Shown: positions 13,747-28,335, counted from the stretch's first letter. The stretch: 64,000 nucleotides of DNA from Silene conica (GCA_029255685.2 CM055314.2:2560399-2624398); one strand, 5' to 3'. Notes: a model not told the origin generated them from the letters alone. Numbers and translations are program-made.

Positions 13747-16700
13747 ATGGGGAAAAAGAGGAAATCAATGGTGACAAACTTAGATGAGGTTGATAGAACG
13801 ATGTACGCAACGTTTTGTAGTGGTGCGAATTCGCTTTCTCAGCTTTACACTCAAGCTATGAATCATCAAAAGTTATCCTTTCAAGCTGGTGAACGCCATG
13901 GCCTTGTATGTTCCTTTTTTTTTTCACTTCATCATTCATGCAAATTATTGTTATTGTTGTTTGTTTTACATTTTTGTTATGTGGGTTTTGTGATTTAAGC
14001 TTAAATCAGGGGTTTTGTGTAGTTTCTTACTTCTTAGATTGTAATTTGTGGTATTTGGACGGTTGTTTTATGTGTGATTGTGAAAATGTGTTGATTTCGA
14101 GGAGTTTTTGTGTCACCGACGGGGTTAGATTATGGCGTTCGTGTTGGAACTAATGGATTAAAGCTTAAGACGGTCTCAAATGATATTTTGTAATTGACAT
14201 TGCTTTTATGTTGTCAGTCTATTCTTGAAGCAATAAGTCTCTCTTGTCACATGTATACCCGTCACAAGCTTGCGACGGTCAAGTACACCCACTTGATTAG
14301 ATAATACAAGAGTGAAAGTGCATAGAGAATGACAAATGGTTTGTCTTTATCTCCCGAAATGGATTTTATTTGACCCGTCGCAGATAATCCCGTCACAAAT
14401 GAGAATTGTATTCTTGAAGTGATGTTTGCTTGTTTATGAAAGGTTGAAATTGGAGTGAGAACTGAGAGTTCTAGTATGCAAGTGATCAAGGCTTTGAAAT
14501 GCATTTAACCTTTAGGAGTGATTCTTAATGAAGGTATTGTTTGATCAGTAGGAGGATCATACATGTACTACCACCGGTTTTATAGTTTTTGAGCATCATT
14601 CTAATGTTTTTGAGTTTTTAAAAACTATTAAACATTAAGCTCAAAAACATTACATATAAACTTAGTTAAATTTTAGTTTTGACGGAAAATAAAATAAAAT
14701 CTAACTTATAAATTTTAATAAGCTCAGAAAAATACATATGCTTAAAAACAAATGACCTGTGGGAATAAGCTCAAAAAATATACTCTTATGCTCAAAACAA
14801 ACAAAGTTTAAGGTAATACATCTGATGTATGTTGCCTTTTCTCTTGTTCGATGGGTATTCAATTCTTAATGAAGGTGTTGTTTGATGGTTTACTCGTGTT
14901 TGGGATCAATATGTTGATCATTAAGCCGGAATTGAGAGTTTTATTTGTTCTATTTGAGACCTTTGATTTGATGGAAAGGTTGTATTGTTGTTGAGTATTT
15001 AAATCGTCTATTAGGTGATTTTGTCATTGAACTTCTTTTATATTGAGGATGTGCAATTTGATTTATTCGTTTTTTATATCAATTGATTCGTATTTTGTTA
15101 GTAAACCTCTGCCTTTTGCAAGTTAGAATTGTCCTTAATGTTATTCTCAAACTAAACTCGCATCTATGTCTACCTACTATGTTGTTCGGACTCGTTTAGA
15201 AGTGTTCGACACGGATGTGGGTCCAAGTGTCGGATTCGGCTATTTTAGGGAAAAAAATCAGGTTTATGGGCTAAAATGAAGTGGCTGAGTGTTTCCGGGT
15301 ATTTATGCAGTGTGCATTAAGCATTCTGATGAGAGTAAAGAGTGTGTGTGCCGGGTTGTTGATTGCTCTTTCTCCTTTCTTTACTCGTTTGAAATGATCA
15401 TAGTGCAATTGGGCATCACGCTTAGTGACTGGCAATTAGGTACGTTGTGGTGGGTCCGAGTTGAATCGATCAATATTTGTTGGCATATGATTGGGTGCAT
15501 CCTCTTGCTGGTCCCATTGCTACATTATGAATTCAGAATTACGACGCATACTTTTTAAAAAATGCTTTGAATATATATCATTTATATAGGAGTTTTTAAT
15601 TTTCTATGGGTTTATTCAATTTTCAAATGCATGCCTCAAGTCCTACCCTTTGCAGGCACCTTATACCAAAATGACCCTTTTTATATTCTTCCAATCACTG
15701 TTCAGGAGAAGCTTTATCAGTGGATTTTAAGACAACAAGAGGCTGGATCAAGAGTTGCACCAGTTGACATAATGACCTACCTTAAGGTTTCATTCTTTCT
15801 GTTCCTTTTATTCATCTTTCTGTTCGCATTATTTTTATTTTCTAACACGGGACTATGGGCAATCATATTTAGAATTAGACTATAGAATATAGACACGTGG
15901 AAATCTCTGGAAAACTCTCCGATTTAGACAACAAACTAGGAAGGGAAACAAAGTTAGAAAGTTGGCAGCTGTATTCTGGTCTAAGAGCTTGTATTAGTTT
16001 TCTCTCTTTTGCACTCTACAAGTATTGCTCTATTGCTTGGTTACACTCTACTAATTTTGAGCATCCAAGACTTTAAAGTTTAAACATAGCTAAATGGGCG
16101 GAGTTCAAATTTTTCATCCTTTGTAAAACCACCACCCTTTGCCTTTCATTTTTTTGTTTCACTCCACTTCCGTTTTTTTTCTTTTCTTTCTTTTTTCTCT
16201 TGTTGAGATGAGAGTTCACTCATGACGGTTCCAAAGGATGATTCATGTCAGCCGACCCCAAAACATTTTGGGACTAAGGCTCTGATGTTGTTGTTGTTGT
16301 TGTAACACCACCACCCTTGAAAAATCATGATGGAGTAGACCTGTTCTATAGGTAGGCATTAGTTGGGAAGTTGATAGTGATACTTGTTACTGATGTTGAT
16401 AATCTGGTGTAGATTTCGTTGGCAGTGGGAACGTGGTATTAAAGTGATATTGTTCTTTTACATAACTGAATTACAGGTTGTTCTTGCAGTATTTTCTGTT
16501 ATACAATTATAATGTTGTGGCCATGGCCAATATTTCATAGTATTGTTGTTACTTTACCTATATGACTACGACTATCTAAACTCACCGTTAATTTTCCGAG
16601 TAATAACATGTGTATTTGATGCCTTTGGATGTATTAGTTGAAAACAAGGTCATGGGAGAAAAAATAGACTGAACGCATGTAAAATACTAAAATCAGCTCA

Positions 16701-17486
16701 AGTTTTGAATCCTAAACAGTGAAAATTTTAAAGAATTTGAGGAATGTTTGGATATTACGATCGTTTGGACTATTGGCTGCGACTCGTTACATCACATGTG
16801 CTGATGTGCGATATCCCGATGCCAATATTTCACGACATATCGTGTTCTTAAATCATTATGACTATGGTCTTAGATTATCTGACCTGCATGTGATTCGTTT
16901 CAAGCTCTACAGTACATGTACCTGTTTTGCTTGATTAGACTTAAGAGGCTCCTCGTTGGGGTTGGGTGGAACTCAGTTCATTCATGGACAGAGGAATTAG
17001 GCCAGTATTACACCATCTCGTGTTTTCGTTATCACGGGTTAATTCACAAATGCAAGGTTAAAAAATCAGAATGGACCTATTTCTATGCAGAATGAGCTTG
17101 ATTATTATGGAGACGAGACGACTATGTCCCCTCGAGCCCCAGTTCAGCATCATCATCATCCTCCAGCGCCAACGTTTTTCTCAAATAGTGGCCTCCTTGT
17201 TTCTGAGCCATCAGCCCAAACTCCGGCTGCTCAGCTACTGAGACCTGAGCCAGAAAACCAGCCTAAGAGTCTAGTCTTCTCAAATGCTTTATCAAGCCCA
17301 ATCCGTCGTAGTCTTCAGCCGTATCATCTTGCCCAAGGAGGATATTACCCTAATAGCAGTCCCGGAACCCTTGTGGCTCGAAGCAGTGAAACCAATTTTG
17401 CAGGTCATCAGAACAGGGAGTCAAATTCGAATGATTCGTCGATGGATATGCATCAAGATAGCCCAGGCCCAGAATCTAACTACTAA
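13747..17486 (+). CDS. Conserved plant protein of unknown function, 211 aa, three exons
   Basis: Exons 13747-13905, 15706-15786 and 17091-17486 join in phase 0 with canonical splice sites, giving 211 residues. The N terminus MGKKRKSMVTNLDEVDRTMY is Lys-rich and could be nuclear-localising. Exon 2 adds a helical EKLYQWILRQQEAGSRV segment. The C-terminal exon is low-complexity, with HHHHPPAP, the conserved-looking FSNALSSPIRRSLQPYHL and a Ser/Asn/Asp-rich tail ending in ESNY. I recognise this as a plant-wide family that automatic annotation often labels holocarboxylase synthetase. No biotin-ligase motif is visible, so I do not accept that label. Function unknown. Intron 1 carries two MITE-like segments and intron 2 an RTE-type tail. 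Confidence 0.85.
14225..14410. repeat. Diverged family A MITE in intron 1 of the 13747 gene
   Basis: cccgtcacaagcttgcgacgg on the left and cccgtcacaaatgagaattg on the right match the characteristic words of the 9-bp-TSD MITE family, with the usual AT-rich middle. No clear target duplication was seen, so this is an older copy. Confidence 0.45.
14551..14836. repeat. Family B MITE copy (aag/ctcaaaa-rich)
   Basis: About 285 bp with alternating gagtttttaaaa and aagctcaaaaa words, ending in taatacatctgatgtatg. The same pattern recurs at 40497-40802, 40870-41178 and 44747-45088. The 40870 copy shows clear terminal inverted repeats, so I treat this as a member of one MITE family. Confidence 0.5.
16205..16303 (+). 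mobile_element. 3' tail of an RTE-like LINE or SINE ending in (TTG)n
   Basis: The segment gccgaccccaaaacattttg followed by ggactaaggctctgatg and (ttg)5 is the widespread 3' end of plant RTE-type non-LTR elements and the SINEs that share it. A second copy lies at 32586-32690. Only the tail is present, in intron 2 of the 13747 gene. Confidence 0.6.
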
Positions 17487-18983
17487 TTGCTCTTTCGAGA
17501 CCATCCCATGAAACTAGTATTGTGTTGTCGAAATAGAGTGATTATACTTATTTTTCTTTCTTCTCTTTCTATTATTACTCTTGTTAATACTCGCTAATTA
17601 ATCAAAGATGATAATTTCTTGTTCCGGTCCTTGAAAGTTGCTAGTCTGTTGTGGCTACTGGTTCCGTCGACAACAGTGTATAATCCCCTCGGCGCGGGTG
17701 CTCTCAGGAAGAGGTAAACGGCTGGCCAAAGTGTTGCTCCATTCTCATGGACAGTGCCTGACCTCATGGTTAAGGGATGAGGTGAGCAACCATCACACCA
17801 AACACATTTGGTTTGTGGACGGGTAATTGTGAAAACACAAATTTATGAAGTCAAACACAGGAAGTAGTTATATAGGTCTTCTCATTGTAGTTAGCCAATA
17901 ATGTCTCAAGTAGTTTGACAAGGTTTAGGATGTTGGTCTCACATCTCTGTTGAAATGATTTTAAAGTAGACTTGTCAAACGGGTTGAACATATGGGTTAT
18001 GGGTCGGGTAGATACAGATTTGGGTAAAATGCGAGTCGGGTGTATTTCGGGTCGGTAACATACGGGTCAAGTCTATACTGATTTCGGGCGGGTTCGGGTA
18101 AAAATACTGGTGAATCAACATCTTTGCCTTGCATTTTTTAAAACTTCTTTTATATCGTAATTCATATTCGTTACACGTTTTTTCTCCTCTTGTTCGTCTT
18201 AGTAAACTTAATTTTCACCATTTTCGCCGGGAATTTCAAGTTCACATGTATTTCTAATTTATACGAGTTCCGAAAAGTGTTTAGTTTGCATGTGGGAAGT
18301 TAATTCATCCGAGAAGTTCCAATGACTAAAGGCGCTTAGTGGGTATTTTCCACGTAATGGAGGAAGTAGATTCAGAATCTTGGCAACCAAATAAGATCAT
18401 AGTTTTACACATCCTATAAAGTTTAAGATTTTCAATTGGCAATAAAAAAAGGCCTAATAATCATTCCTAAGTGTTGCGACTTGCCATCTTTATAATTTAT
18501 TTTGGGTAAAGTTAGTAGAATTTGTCATAAATAGATGATAAAAACAAATTTATACTAACAATAGAAATGTTGATATTTGTACGATTCATTTAAGATAGTA
18601 ACAACAAATTAAGTGGAAAAATCCCCACTAGTTCAACGTCTTTATTTCAAATATGATAATCAAAATTCGAACTACTTATAAAAACAACTTTCAAATTTAT
18701 AGAAGTACGCTTTAAGACCGTCAAATAGGATAATCAAAATTGCAACCACTTATTTAAACGATAACTTGTATTCGTAAGCATCAACGCCGGTAATAAAAAC
18801 GTTAATTTAGGTCCTGTTTTGTTTTTATTTAGTTTCATATCATTCTAGTTCAAACTCAACCTTCAATTTACTTCAATCCTTCACAATTTAGTTCTTTCAG
18901 TTTCATTCATTTTAACCCCAATTCTATTGGATATAATGTTATTAAGTTAAATGCAACAAAATATAGATGATACTAAATAGTAT
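17487..18983. other. Intergenic region downstream of the 13747 gene
   Basis: It begins with the 3' UTR of the gene. About 17950-18110 carries repeated gggtcgggta words like those of the hAT-type element at 28377 and is probably a fragment of the same kind. The rest is AT-rich with no gene, RNA or clear repeat that I can support. Confidence 0.45.
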
Positions 18984-19179
18984 CACAAATTCTTATTTGC
19001 AACGGCACTATCCGTCGCAAGCTTGTGACGGATACCATTTTCTCTCACAAAATACCCACTTTTTCTTTCTCTCCAACACTATTCATGTGGTCCCCTTTCT
19101 CCACTAATTCATTTTGTATCCATTTTATCTCACAAAATATCCGTCACAAATAACGACCCGTCGCAAGCAAGACTTACTA
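18984..19179 (+). mobile_element. MULE-type MITE, family A, full-length copy
   Basis: This 196-bp element starts cacaaattcttatttgcaac and ends gcaagacttacta. It is flanked by a perfect 9-bp duplication aaatagtat (18975-18983 and 19180-19188). Inside are inverted words around cttgtgacgg / ccgtcacaa. It is nearly identical to the copy at 52789-52984. Confidence 0.85.
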
Positions 19180-19207
19180 AAATAGTATATTGAGAATATG
19201 TAAGAAT

Positions 19208-19271
19208 ACAAATTCTCATTGAAAATGGAGACTATCCGTCATACGCTGAAGACGGATAGTGCCCTCTCACA
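19208..19271 (+). mobile_element. Left part of a short family A MITE split by a Helitron
   Basis: This starts acaaattctcattg and runs to ccctctcaca. It continues at 19879 with taatgcaagttgtac, directly after the Helitron. The uninterrupted relative at 53322-53427 reads gtctcacataatgcaagttg across the same point, so it supplies the empty-site sequence. Confidence 0.7.
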
Positions 19272-19878
19272 TCTCTATACTATAAAAGGAATAAAATTTA
19301 AAGACATTTGATTGGTTCTTAATTTATTAAAATGAAAAAAATTATTTTTTCCCATTAATTAGGCATGTCTAAATTTAATAAAAAGTATACAACAAAATGT
19401 ATTTAGTTCATTATTATTACATTTTAATTTAATTCAAAGTCGGTGCAATTATATAATTTAATTTTAACTCATATATTTAATTTAGCGGTAGGTCTCCTGA
19501 GAGACCGCCTCTCTCAATAAGCTTATTGAAAGACTATTGTACAAATTTAAGAAAAAATGGTACTAGAGGTAATAAAATAGGTACAAATCCTGACTAAAGA
19601 TGAAATTAGCACATTTATTATTTAAATAAGTACGAAATTACTATGGTACAATCAATCGTAAAAGGGTCACGAAATACAAATAAATTGGTACAGAAGAATT
19701 GTCTCTTAATAATTTATTGAAAGACCGTCTCTCCTAAGTTTTAGTGTTAATCTAATTGATAAAATGAAAGTTATGTTTTTTTTTTTTTTTTTGACAACCA
19801 GAAAGTTATGTTATAAGCCCAATATATGATAATTGTAAAACCCACCCGTGTATTTTTTTGACACGGGAATAAAACTAG
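19272..19878 (+). mobile_element. Non-autonomous Helitron inserted in a MITE
   Basis: The 5' end TCTCTATACTATAAAAGG follows a host A (19271). The 3' end is a hairpin (cccgtgt ... acacggg, 19849-19866) followed by CTAG (19875-19878) and a host T. Insertion between A and T without target duplication, the 3' hairpin and CTAG are the Helitron hallmarks. No Rep/helicase ORF is present. A MITE lies inside (19485-19746). Three other Helitron ends occur on the minus strand at 53631, 55782 and 59384. Confidence 0.8.
19485..19746 (-). mobile_element. Family C MITE (ggtctcctgagagacc ends), copy 1
   Basis: About 262 bp with ends ggtctcctgagagaccgcc and gaaagaccgtctctcctaag. The interior includes ttgtaccatagtaatttcg-type sequence in reverse orientation. 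It matches 47968-48226 in opposite orientation over its full length with scattered substitutions. The target duplication here is unclear; the other copy has a perfect 9-bp one. Confidence 0.7.
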
Positions 19879-19900
19879 TAATGCAAGTTGTACTATCTAT

Positions 19901-21433
<1,533 letters not shown>

Positions 21434-21446
21434 TTCTACCCTCCTT
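21434..21446 (-). other. Polypurine tract
   Basis: Read on the minus strand, aaggagggtagaa lies directly before the TG of the 3' LTR. This is the expected place for the plus-strand priming site of the retrotransposon. Confidence 0.8.
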
Positions 21447-21483
21447 AAAATAAGTTTCGTCCCGAAACTTGAATTACCTTGTT

Positions 21484-24400
21484 TTAGAACAAATGAGGGT
21501 ACTTGTTTTTCATTTCCAGCTCGGTTTCCCATGTTGCTTGTGACATATCATGGCGAGACCATAAAACTTTCACCAATGGAATAGTTTTATTACGAAGAAT
21601 TTTCGCCTTTCGATCTAAAATTCGAATTGGTAACTCCTCATAGGTAAGATCTTCCCTAACTTGTAAAGGAGGTATGTTAATAATATGACTTGGATCAGAG
21701 ACATACTTCCTTAAAAGTGAAACATGGAAAACGTCATGTATCCTTGACAATTCTATCGGAAGATGAAGTCGATATGCCACATTCCCAACTCTTTCATTTA
21801 TTTCAAAAGGCCCTATGTATCTAGGACTTAATTTTCGTTGTTTCCCAAAGCGTACTACTCCTTTAGTAGGTGATACCTTGAGAAATACAAAATCGCCCTT
21901 TTGAAATTCTAATGGTCGTCTTTTAAGGTCAGCATAGCTCTTTTGACGACTTTGTGTGGCTCTCATTTTCTCTTGTATGATTCTTACTTTATCTGTTGTT
22001 TCTTGTATCAGATCTGGTCCAATTATTTTGGATTCATCGATATCACTCCAACATAATGGTGTTCTACACCTTTGTCCATAAAGAGCTTCATATGGAGCCA
22101 TACCAATACTAGCATGATAACTGTTATTGTAAGAAAATTCTATTAAGGGTAAATGTTGCTCCCATGATCCTTGAAAATCTAAAACACATGATCTTAATAA
22201 ATCTTCCAAGGTTTGGATGGTTCGCTCAGTCTGACCATCTGTCTGTGGGTGGAAGGCAGTACTAAAGTTAAGCTTAGATCCCATTGCGGTTTGAAAACTT
22301 TTCCAGAATCTAGCTAAGAAATTTGTATCTCTGTCTGATATAATGGTTGTGGGAACCCCATGTAATCTCACTATTTCTTTTATGTATTTCTTAGCTAATT
22401 GTTCTGAGTTCCATGAAGTCTTTGTGGCTAAAAAGTGAGCACACTTAGTTAGTCTATCTACTACTACCCATATTTCATTCATTCCTTGGAATGTTACGGG
22501 TAATCCTGTCACAAAATCCATCGCAATTGACTCCCATTTCCAAGTAGGAATATCTAGGGGTTGTAAAAGTCCTTCGGGTCTTTGATGCTCTATTTTTACT
22601 TGTTGACATGTCACACATTTTGAAACGAAATCTGCTATTTCTTGCTTCATATTGCTCCACCAAAATGTATGTCGAACATCCTTGTACATCTTGTTTCCCC
22701 CGGGATGTATCGAGTATCGTGACTTATGTGCTTCATTCAAAATCTTTTCCTTAATACTTTCTGAATTTGGTACACAAATGCGATTTTGAAACCAAAGCGA
22801 CCCATCTTCTTGAATTACAAAACCTGGTGCTTTTCCTTTTTGTAAGTCTTTTCGAATTTTCTCAATTTGGGGATCTGTTCCTTGGGCTGTTTTTATTTCA
22901 TCTTTCAAGGTTGGTCTTATTTCTAAGGTTGCCATATAACCACTTAGATCACCAATAACCATTTCTATATCCAGTATTTTCATGTCTTGCTGGATACGAG
23001 GTTCTTTTACCGTAAGCATGTTTAGGATGGAAAAAGGTTTCCGACTAAGTGCATCAGCTACCACATTAGCTTTCCCTGGATGATATTGAATATCTAAATC
23101 ATAATCTTTGATAAATTCAAGCCATCTACGTTGTCTCATATTTATCTCTTTTTGGGTAAAAAGGTATTTCAAGCTCTTATGATCAGTATATATCCGGCAC
23201 GAAATTCCGTAGAGATAATGTCTCCAAATTTTCAAAGCAAAAACCACCGCAGCAAGCTCTAAATCATGAGTGGGATAATTTTGCTCATGTGCTTTCAACT
23301 GTCTAGAAGCATAGGCAATTACCTTTCCATTCTGCATTAATACACAACCTAACCCTAGTTTTGAGGCGTCGCTGTATACTTCTAATCCATCGATGCCATT
23401 TGGTTGTGTAAGAATAGGGGCAGACGTGAGCCTATTTTTCAGTTCGTAAAATGCTTCCTCACACTTTTTATCCCATAAAAACTTGGTACTTTTTCTGATA
23501 AGATTTGTAAGTGGTTGGGTTATTTTAGAAAAATCTTTCACAAAACGACGATAGTATCCTGCTAATCCCAAAAAGCTACGTACTTCAGCAACATTCTTGA
23601 GTGCTGGCCATTGGGTGATTGCCTCAATCTTTTGAGGGTCAACCTGTACTCCTTTTTCTGAGACAACATGGCCTAAGAAACTTATTTCTTTTAACCAAAA
23701 CGCACATTTCTTAAATTTAGCATACAACTGGTTTTTCCTTAAGGTTTCTAACACTACCCGTAAGTGGTGAAAATGTTCCTTCTCATCCTTAGAATATATT
23801 AAAATGTCATCAATGAAAATAATGACGAACCTATCCAAATAAGGCCTGAATATTCTATTCATAAGGTCCATAAAAACTGCAGGAGCATTAGTAAGTCCAA
23901 AAGGCATGACCATAAACTCATAATGTCCATAACGGGTTCTGAAAGCTGTTTTAGGAATGTCGTCTGTTTTTATCCTTAATTGATGATATCCAGAGCGAAG
24001 ATCTATTTTCGAGTAAATAGCACATCCTTGCAATTGATCAAATAGGTCATCTATTCGAGGTATAGGATACTTATTCTTTATAGTGACCTTATTAAGCTCT
24101 CGATAATCTATGCACAAGCGCAAACTTCCATCTTTCTTTTTAACAAAAAGCACTGGCGCTCCCCAAGGCGAAGTACTGGGTTTTATGTACCCTTTCTCTA
24201 ACAGTTCATCTAGTTGGGTTTTCAATTCCTTTAATTCAGCAGGTGCCATACGATAAGGGGATTTTGAGACGGGTGCACTTCCTGGTATCAGTTCAATGGT
24301 GAAATCTACTTCCCTATATGGCGGCATTCCTGGGATTTCTTCAGGAAAAACATCTGGAAATTCATTGACTACGGGGATACTGGTTATATTTGGGTCTGTC

Positions 24401-25914
24401 TCTAAACTGCTACATACATCACATAAGTAAGCCTTACATCCTTGTCGTACAAATTTCAGGGCTTTTAAAAAGGATATAATCCTATTTTCGTAGGGTTTGT
24501 GGTTCTGAAATAGTATCTCATTCCCGTTAGGTTTTGTAATCGTTAATGATTTCTCATGACAATTTACCATCACATGATTTTTACTAAGCCAATCCATTCC
24601 TAATATTAGGTCAAAATCTTGTAAATCAAATTGGACAAGATCGGCTAGGAAACAATTTGCATCTATGGTCAAAAGACAATCCTTAAACCAAATTGGGCAT
24701 AAAATGTTTTCCCCATTAGGTAACCCAACTGAAAGTGTTAACTTTTGACTTTGTGGGGTCAATTTCAACTTTTCACTCAAAGATCGAGATATAAACGAAT
24801 TAGATGCCCCCGTATCAAATAAGACATTAACAGGATTAGAGTTAAGGAAAATGTTACCCGTAACCACATCTTCTGAAGTCTCCTTCTCCTGGGAGTTCAT
24901 CACAAACACTCGCCCCCGAGTTGGTTTTTGTGTTCTAGGCTGAGGTGCCAATACTTGTGGGGCAGATGTAGATGCAGTAGAGTCCAGCCTTCTAGGGATT
25001 CCCCCTGGGATAGTCGTCTGATTCATTGGACAATTATATTTGATATGGTTTGTGCTTCCACACTTAAAACATCGGGTGTTATTAAATCTACACTGAGAGG
25101 TAACATGATTATTACGACCACACTTTGCACACAGGAGTGTTTGGTTCCTTTCATGTGATTGGTTAAAAGGGTTTCTTACAAAACCTAGGTTTGGTTGTTT
25201 ATAAGAATTTCCACCGCCAACATTATTTCTTTCAAACTTCCTTTTACCTCCAGATGGTGTATCATTTCTCTCTTTCATTATTCTCTCAGCATTAGTAGCT
25301 TTATCATACATTTCTTGATAATTTAAACAAGTGTGTGTAGATAATCGATCTCGAAGATTCCAGTTAAGCCCTCTTTCAAAACGGTTCATCCTTAATTCTT
25401 CTGTAACTACCATGTGTGAAGCAAATCGAGATAATTCCATAAACTTTGAGGCATACAGAGTAACAGACATTGATCCTTGTTCCAAGTTGTTAAACTCTTC
25501 CTCTTTTTGTCTCCTAAGTGAGGGAGGGTAAAATTTTGATCTCAGAAGTTCCTTAAACTGAGTCCAGCCAAATCCCGGTTCCTCTCTTTTGTCCTTAACC
25601 GTTTCCCACCATAAATCAGCTTGTCCTTCCAAATAATAGATAGCAAAACCTACTCTCCACTTTTCAGGGCACTGTATAACATCGAAAAGTTTGTCCAAAC
25701 CTCTTACCCATTTCTCAAATTCTACAGGGTCTGGTTTTCCATCGTAAGTCTTTGGATTATAACTTGCCATTTTCTTAAAATATTTAACACTTTCTTCCTG
25801 ATTATTAGGAAGATTATTTCTAAGTGCTTCTGCCACCATTGCAGTGAAGTTTCTTGCATCTGATTGATTATTATGAGCGGATTGGTTGACGTCGATATTA
25901 TTAAGAAAAGACAT
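21484..25914 (-). CDS. Ty3/gypsy gag-pol polyprotein (chromovirus, Tekay/Del-like C terminus)
   Basis: One intact frame. I prefer the start at 25914 (MSFLNN); an in-frame ATG lies seven codons earlier at 25935. Residue positions counted from the upstream ATG: gag helical domain about 60-220, two CCHC knuckles ([14 protein letters not shown] at about 269 and [14 protein letters not shown] at about 289), protease DTGAS at about 374, and RT with FIDDILIYS at about 707. RNase H lies at about 850-965 ([15 protein letters not shown]). The integrase HHCC region ([11 protein letters not shown] ... CVTC) ends near 1110, and the DDE triad fits D1140, D1201 and E1237. The end [20 protein letters not shown] resembles the degenerate chromodomain tail of Tekay/Del elements. 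No stop or frameshift was seen, so the protein looks functional. Confidence 0.93.
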   Translation of the reverse strand: MSFLNNIDVNQSAHNNQSDARNFTAMVAEALRNNLPNNQEESVKYFKKMASYNPKTYDGKPDPVEFEKWVRGLDKLFDVIQCPEKWRVGFAIYYLEGQADLWWETVKDKREEPGFGWTQFKELLRSKFYPPSLRRQKEEEFNNLEQGSMSVTLYASKFMELSRFASHMVVTEELRMNRFERGLNWNLRDRLSTHTCLNYQEMYDKATNAERIMKERNDTPSGGKRKFERNNVGGGNSYKQPNLGFVRNPFNQSHERNQTLLCAKCGRNNHVTSQCRFNNTRCFKCGSTNHIKYNCPMNQTTIPGGIPRRLDSTASTSAPQVLAPQPRTQKPTRGRVFVMNSQEKETSEDVVTGNIFLNSNPVNVLFDTGASNSFISRSLSEKLKLTPQSQKLTLSVGLPNGENILCPIWFKDCLLTIDANCFLADLVQFDLQDFDLILGMDWLSKNHVMVNCHEKSLTITKPNGNEILFQNHKPYENRIISFLKALKFVRQGCKAYLCDVCSSLETDPNITSIPVVNEFPDVFPEEIPGMPPYREVDFTIELIPGSAPVSKSPYRMAPAELKELKTQLDELLEKGYIKPSTSPWGAPVLFVKKKDGSLRLCIDYRELNKVTIKNKYPIPRIDDLFDQLQGCAIYSKIDLRSGYHQLRIKTDDIPKTAFRTRYGHYEFMVMPFGLTNAPAVFMDLMNRIFRPYLDRFVIIFIDDILIYSKDEKEHFHHLRVVLETLRKNQLYAKFKKCAFWLKEISFLGHVVSEKGVQVDPQKIEAITQWPALKNVAEVRSFLGLAGYYRRFVKDFSKITQPLTNLIRKSTKFLWDKKCEEAFYELKNRLTSAPILTQPNGIDGLEVYSDASKLGLGCVLMQNGKVIAYASRQLKAHEQNYPTHDLELAAVVFALKIWRHYLYGISCRIYTDHKSLKYLFTQKEINMRQRRWLEFIKDYDLDIQYHPGKANVVADALSRKPFSILNMLTVKEPRIQQDMKILDIEMVIGDLSGYMATLEIRPTLKDEIKTAQGTDPQIEKIRKDLQKGKAPGFVIQEDGSLWFQNRICVPNSESIKEKILNEAHKSRYSIHPGGNKMYKDVRHTFWWSNMKQEIADFVSKCVTCQQVKIEHQRPEGLLQPLDIPTWKWESIAMDFVTGLPVTFQGMNEIWVVVDRLTKCAHFLATKTSWNSEQLAKKYIKEIVRLHGVPTTIISDRDTNFLARFWKSFQTAMGSKLNFSTAFHPQTDGQTERTIQTLEDLLRSCVLDFQGSWEQHLPLIEFSYNNSYHASIGMAPYEALYGQRCRTPLCWSDIDESKIIGPDLIQETTDKVRIIQEKMRATQSRQKSYADLKRRPLEFQKGDFVFLKVSPTKGVVRFGKQRKLSPRYIGPFEINERVGNVAYRLHLPIELSRIHDVFHVSLLRKYVSDPSHIINIPPLQVREDLTYEELPIRILDRKAKILRNKTIPLVKVLWSRHDMSQATWETELEMKNKYPHLF

Positions 25915-26232
25915 CCTATAAAATATAAAATACATATGGATTAGGTACTTAGTGCGATTTTATTTATTAACAAGCGCAAAATATTTACAAACATCATATA
26001 ATACATACAAGCATATAACACCGTCTTATCTTATATCCGCAAAATACTAGAGCAACCCTATATAGAACACAAGACTCAAAATTGGGTGTCTAGCCATCTT
26101 AATATCTACAACCGACTATACTTAACTTATATCAGTTTTAATCTAGTACATTACGTTATTGCCTGCTTCAGCACTTATAACAAGGGATATCAAAGCCACT
26201 GTTTATCCCCCCTTCTATCTATAGGAATTGGA

Positions 26233-26730
26233 TTACCACTTGGTTGGAGTGTCATCTCTATCCCATTCGGTTATGGTACTAACATCACTATTCCCTCCAT
26301 TATTCCCATCATTTGGCCCAACATCTTCCTCAGGTGGGTTATTGTTTAGGTTGTCGTTTCCCTGATTGTTCTCACCATCTCCTTCATCATCAGAGATATA
26401 TACCACATGGTCCCTCTCAAAAGTGATAAGTTCCCATGCTAGATCTTCAAATGTTGGTATCCAACGATCATAAAATGCACCTCTGTGAAGGTATTTGGAA
26501 TGATTTGGGACTCCATTTACTATCAAATCTGAGTACCGTTCCTTAAAAGCTTTCCACGGAATTATGTCAGACAAGGTTTTGATAAGGGCAATTGCTAAAT
26601 ACGGTTCAGTCATCCGGAATGCTGGAAACAAAGCATTGTGATTCCTTAACGCATTTCTCAGATTATCCACATGTTCTGCAACCGTTTCACCTCGTGTCAT
26701 GATGAGATCGTACGGGTGGGGTACTGCCAT
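26233..26730 (-). CDS. Extra ORF (165 aa) between primer-binding site and gag of the Ty3/gypsy element
   Basis: Same strand as gag-pol, about 300 nt upstream of it and about 150 nt downstream of the primer-binding site, inside a young element. The N-terminal two thirds look helical (GETVAEHVDNLRNALRNHNA, then IALIKTLSDIIPWKAFKERY), with a rhythm like gag-type domains. The C terminus is acidic and Asn/Gly-rich (YISDDEGDGENNQGNDN, ending DRDDTPTKW). I do not recognise a family. Extra ORFs before gag are known from Ogre/Tat elements but are not usual for chromoviruses. It may be a gag-like accessory protein. Confidence 0.6.
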   Translation of the reverse strand: MAVPHPYDLIMTRGETVAEHVDNLRNALRNHNALFPAFRMTEPYLAIALIKTLSDIIPWKAFKERYSDLIVNGVPNHSKYLHRGAFYDRWIPTFEDLAWELITFERDHVVYISDDEGDGENNQGNDNLNNNPPEEDVGPNDGNNGGNSDVSTITEWDRDDTPTKW

Positions 26731-26880
26731 TATATCTAAACAAAGATATTAATTTACCATATTAGTAATCTTACACACATAAATAAAAAAAAAAAAAAAA
26801 TGAATAAAACAAAATAATAAAACTCTATAACCTACCCTTCTTACTAATTTACCCCTCTCTCATTCAATTTTAGTATAGAG

Positions 26881-26892
26881 GCTCTGATACCA
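26881..26892 (-). other. tRNA-iMet primer-binding site
   Basis: On the minus strand TGGTATCAGAGC lies three bases inside the 5' LTR. This is the standard plant initiator-methionine tRNA primer site and fixes the element's orientation. Confidence 0.92.
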
Positions 26893-26895
26893 ATT

Positions 26896-28295
26896 TGTAA
26901 CGCCCGTAAATTAAAAAAAATTTTAAAATTAATATATTAAAATGAAATCAAATTGGATGAAATAACGAGTACGTTTTATTTATATATATAAAAGAAATAT
27001 AACTTGAAAATTTTATTTATTACAAGGCGTCACCGCCGTATTTCCTGTACTGGAAATACAAGGCTGCAAGATCTACTCAGCAACTCTTATATTACATACT
27101 AATCATATCCCGAGTTTTAAATTTATAATGTACTCACTCCCTCGGTTCCCCAGCACAGAAACCTGAAAATAATTTGAATAAACAAAATCAGTCAACACTG
27201 ACTGAATATGATCTCAGTTACCTTCAATGATCCTAATTAAATAATTCTTATTTAATTATTACCCGTACCAGTCCATTGTCAATGGGGATACCCTGTCATT
27301 TTATCATAACATGCAAGATATTGAATACCGGTTTACCATTACTGAAATGAGACACATTACGGAGTAAAAACTCCCCTGGGCTATGCCCTCATCTATGTAC
27401 ACAGGATCCCAGATCTTAGACCTGTGTAAACCCCTGACACTTTCGTCAGTAATAACCAGAACCTTAGTTCTTATGAGGCCGTGCCCCCTTCCATGTACAT
27501 AGGTTAAAATTTGTAATGTCATCTCTTTCTGTAATAGTATCCCGAATGCTACAATTGGCCAATTATACATTATAAGGAAAAATATGTAATCACACATTCA
27601 AATCCTATCTTTACAAAATGTATATATATCATGATTATAAAAAGAAAGACGTAATTAATATTATATTATAACGAACGAAAATATAACATGAGACGGTATA
27701 ACAAACTTATGACGAAATTAACAATAAAATTGATAATAACCGCTTATTTCTAAGTCCTTATTTCACTATATTTAAAGGTAAATAATTACTTTTATCGATG
27801 AAGGGTCTGAAATCATACCTTATTATTAATTAGGTAGATAAAAATATGGATGATTATTGATTATTACGTCTTTTGTGCTATCTTTCTTCTTATCTCTTTT
27901 TGTTTTTATTTGTACATGTAAAGTTTGGGGGGGGGGGGGGGTAGATGGCTTATATAATGTAGTATGTCGGTTTATATTATTTATTTTTTTACTACCTTTG
28001 TCAAGTGGTAAGTTATAAGTTGACAAGTAGAAATTTGTTTTCTTAACTTTTAAGTTATATTTTTTTCATACTTATCTTACCAAATTACTTTTATACTATA
28101 ATACGTACTCTTGAACAATTACATTTATAATAAGGGTAAATATTAAATTGTATAAATTCGTAAATGGAGTACATGGAGTATAAAGTACGAAATGTCTTAT
28201 TTAAGACTAACTATTTCTCGTCTGAAATAAGACTTATTAGTATAAGGTATACTACAGGTTCGTCGTATTCTATTATACGTTATAATATTAATAAA

Positions 28296-28335
<40 letters not shown>

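Noticed and set aside
13747..17486. Label holocarboxylase synthetase for the 211-aa gene
   Set aside because: No biotin-protein ligase motif (GRGR...W) or length match. The label seems to be inherited from automatic annotation.
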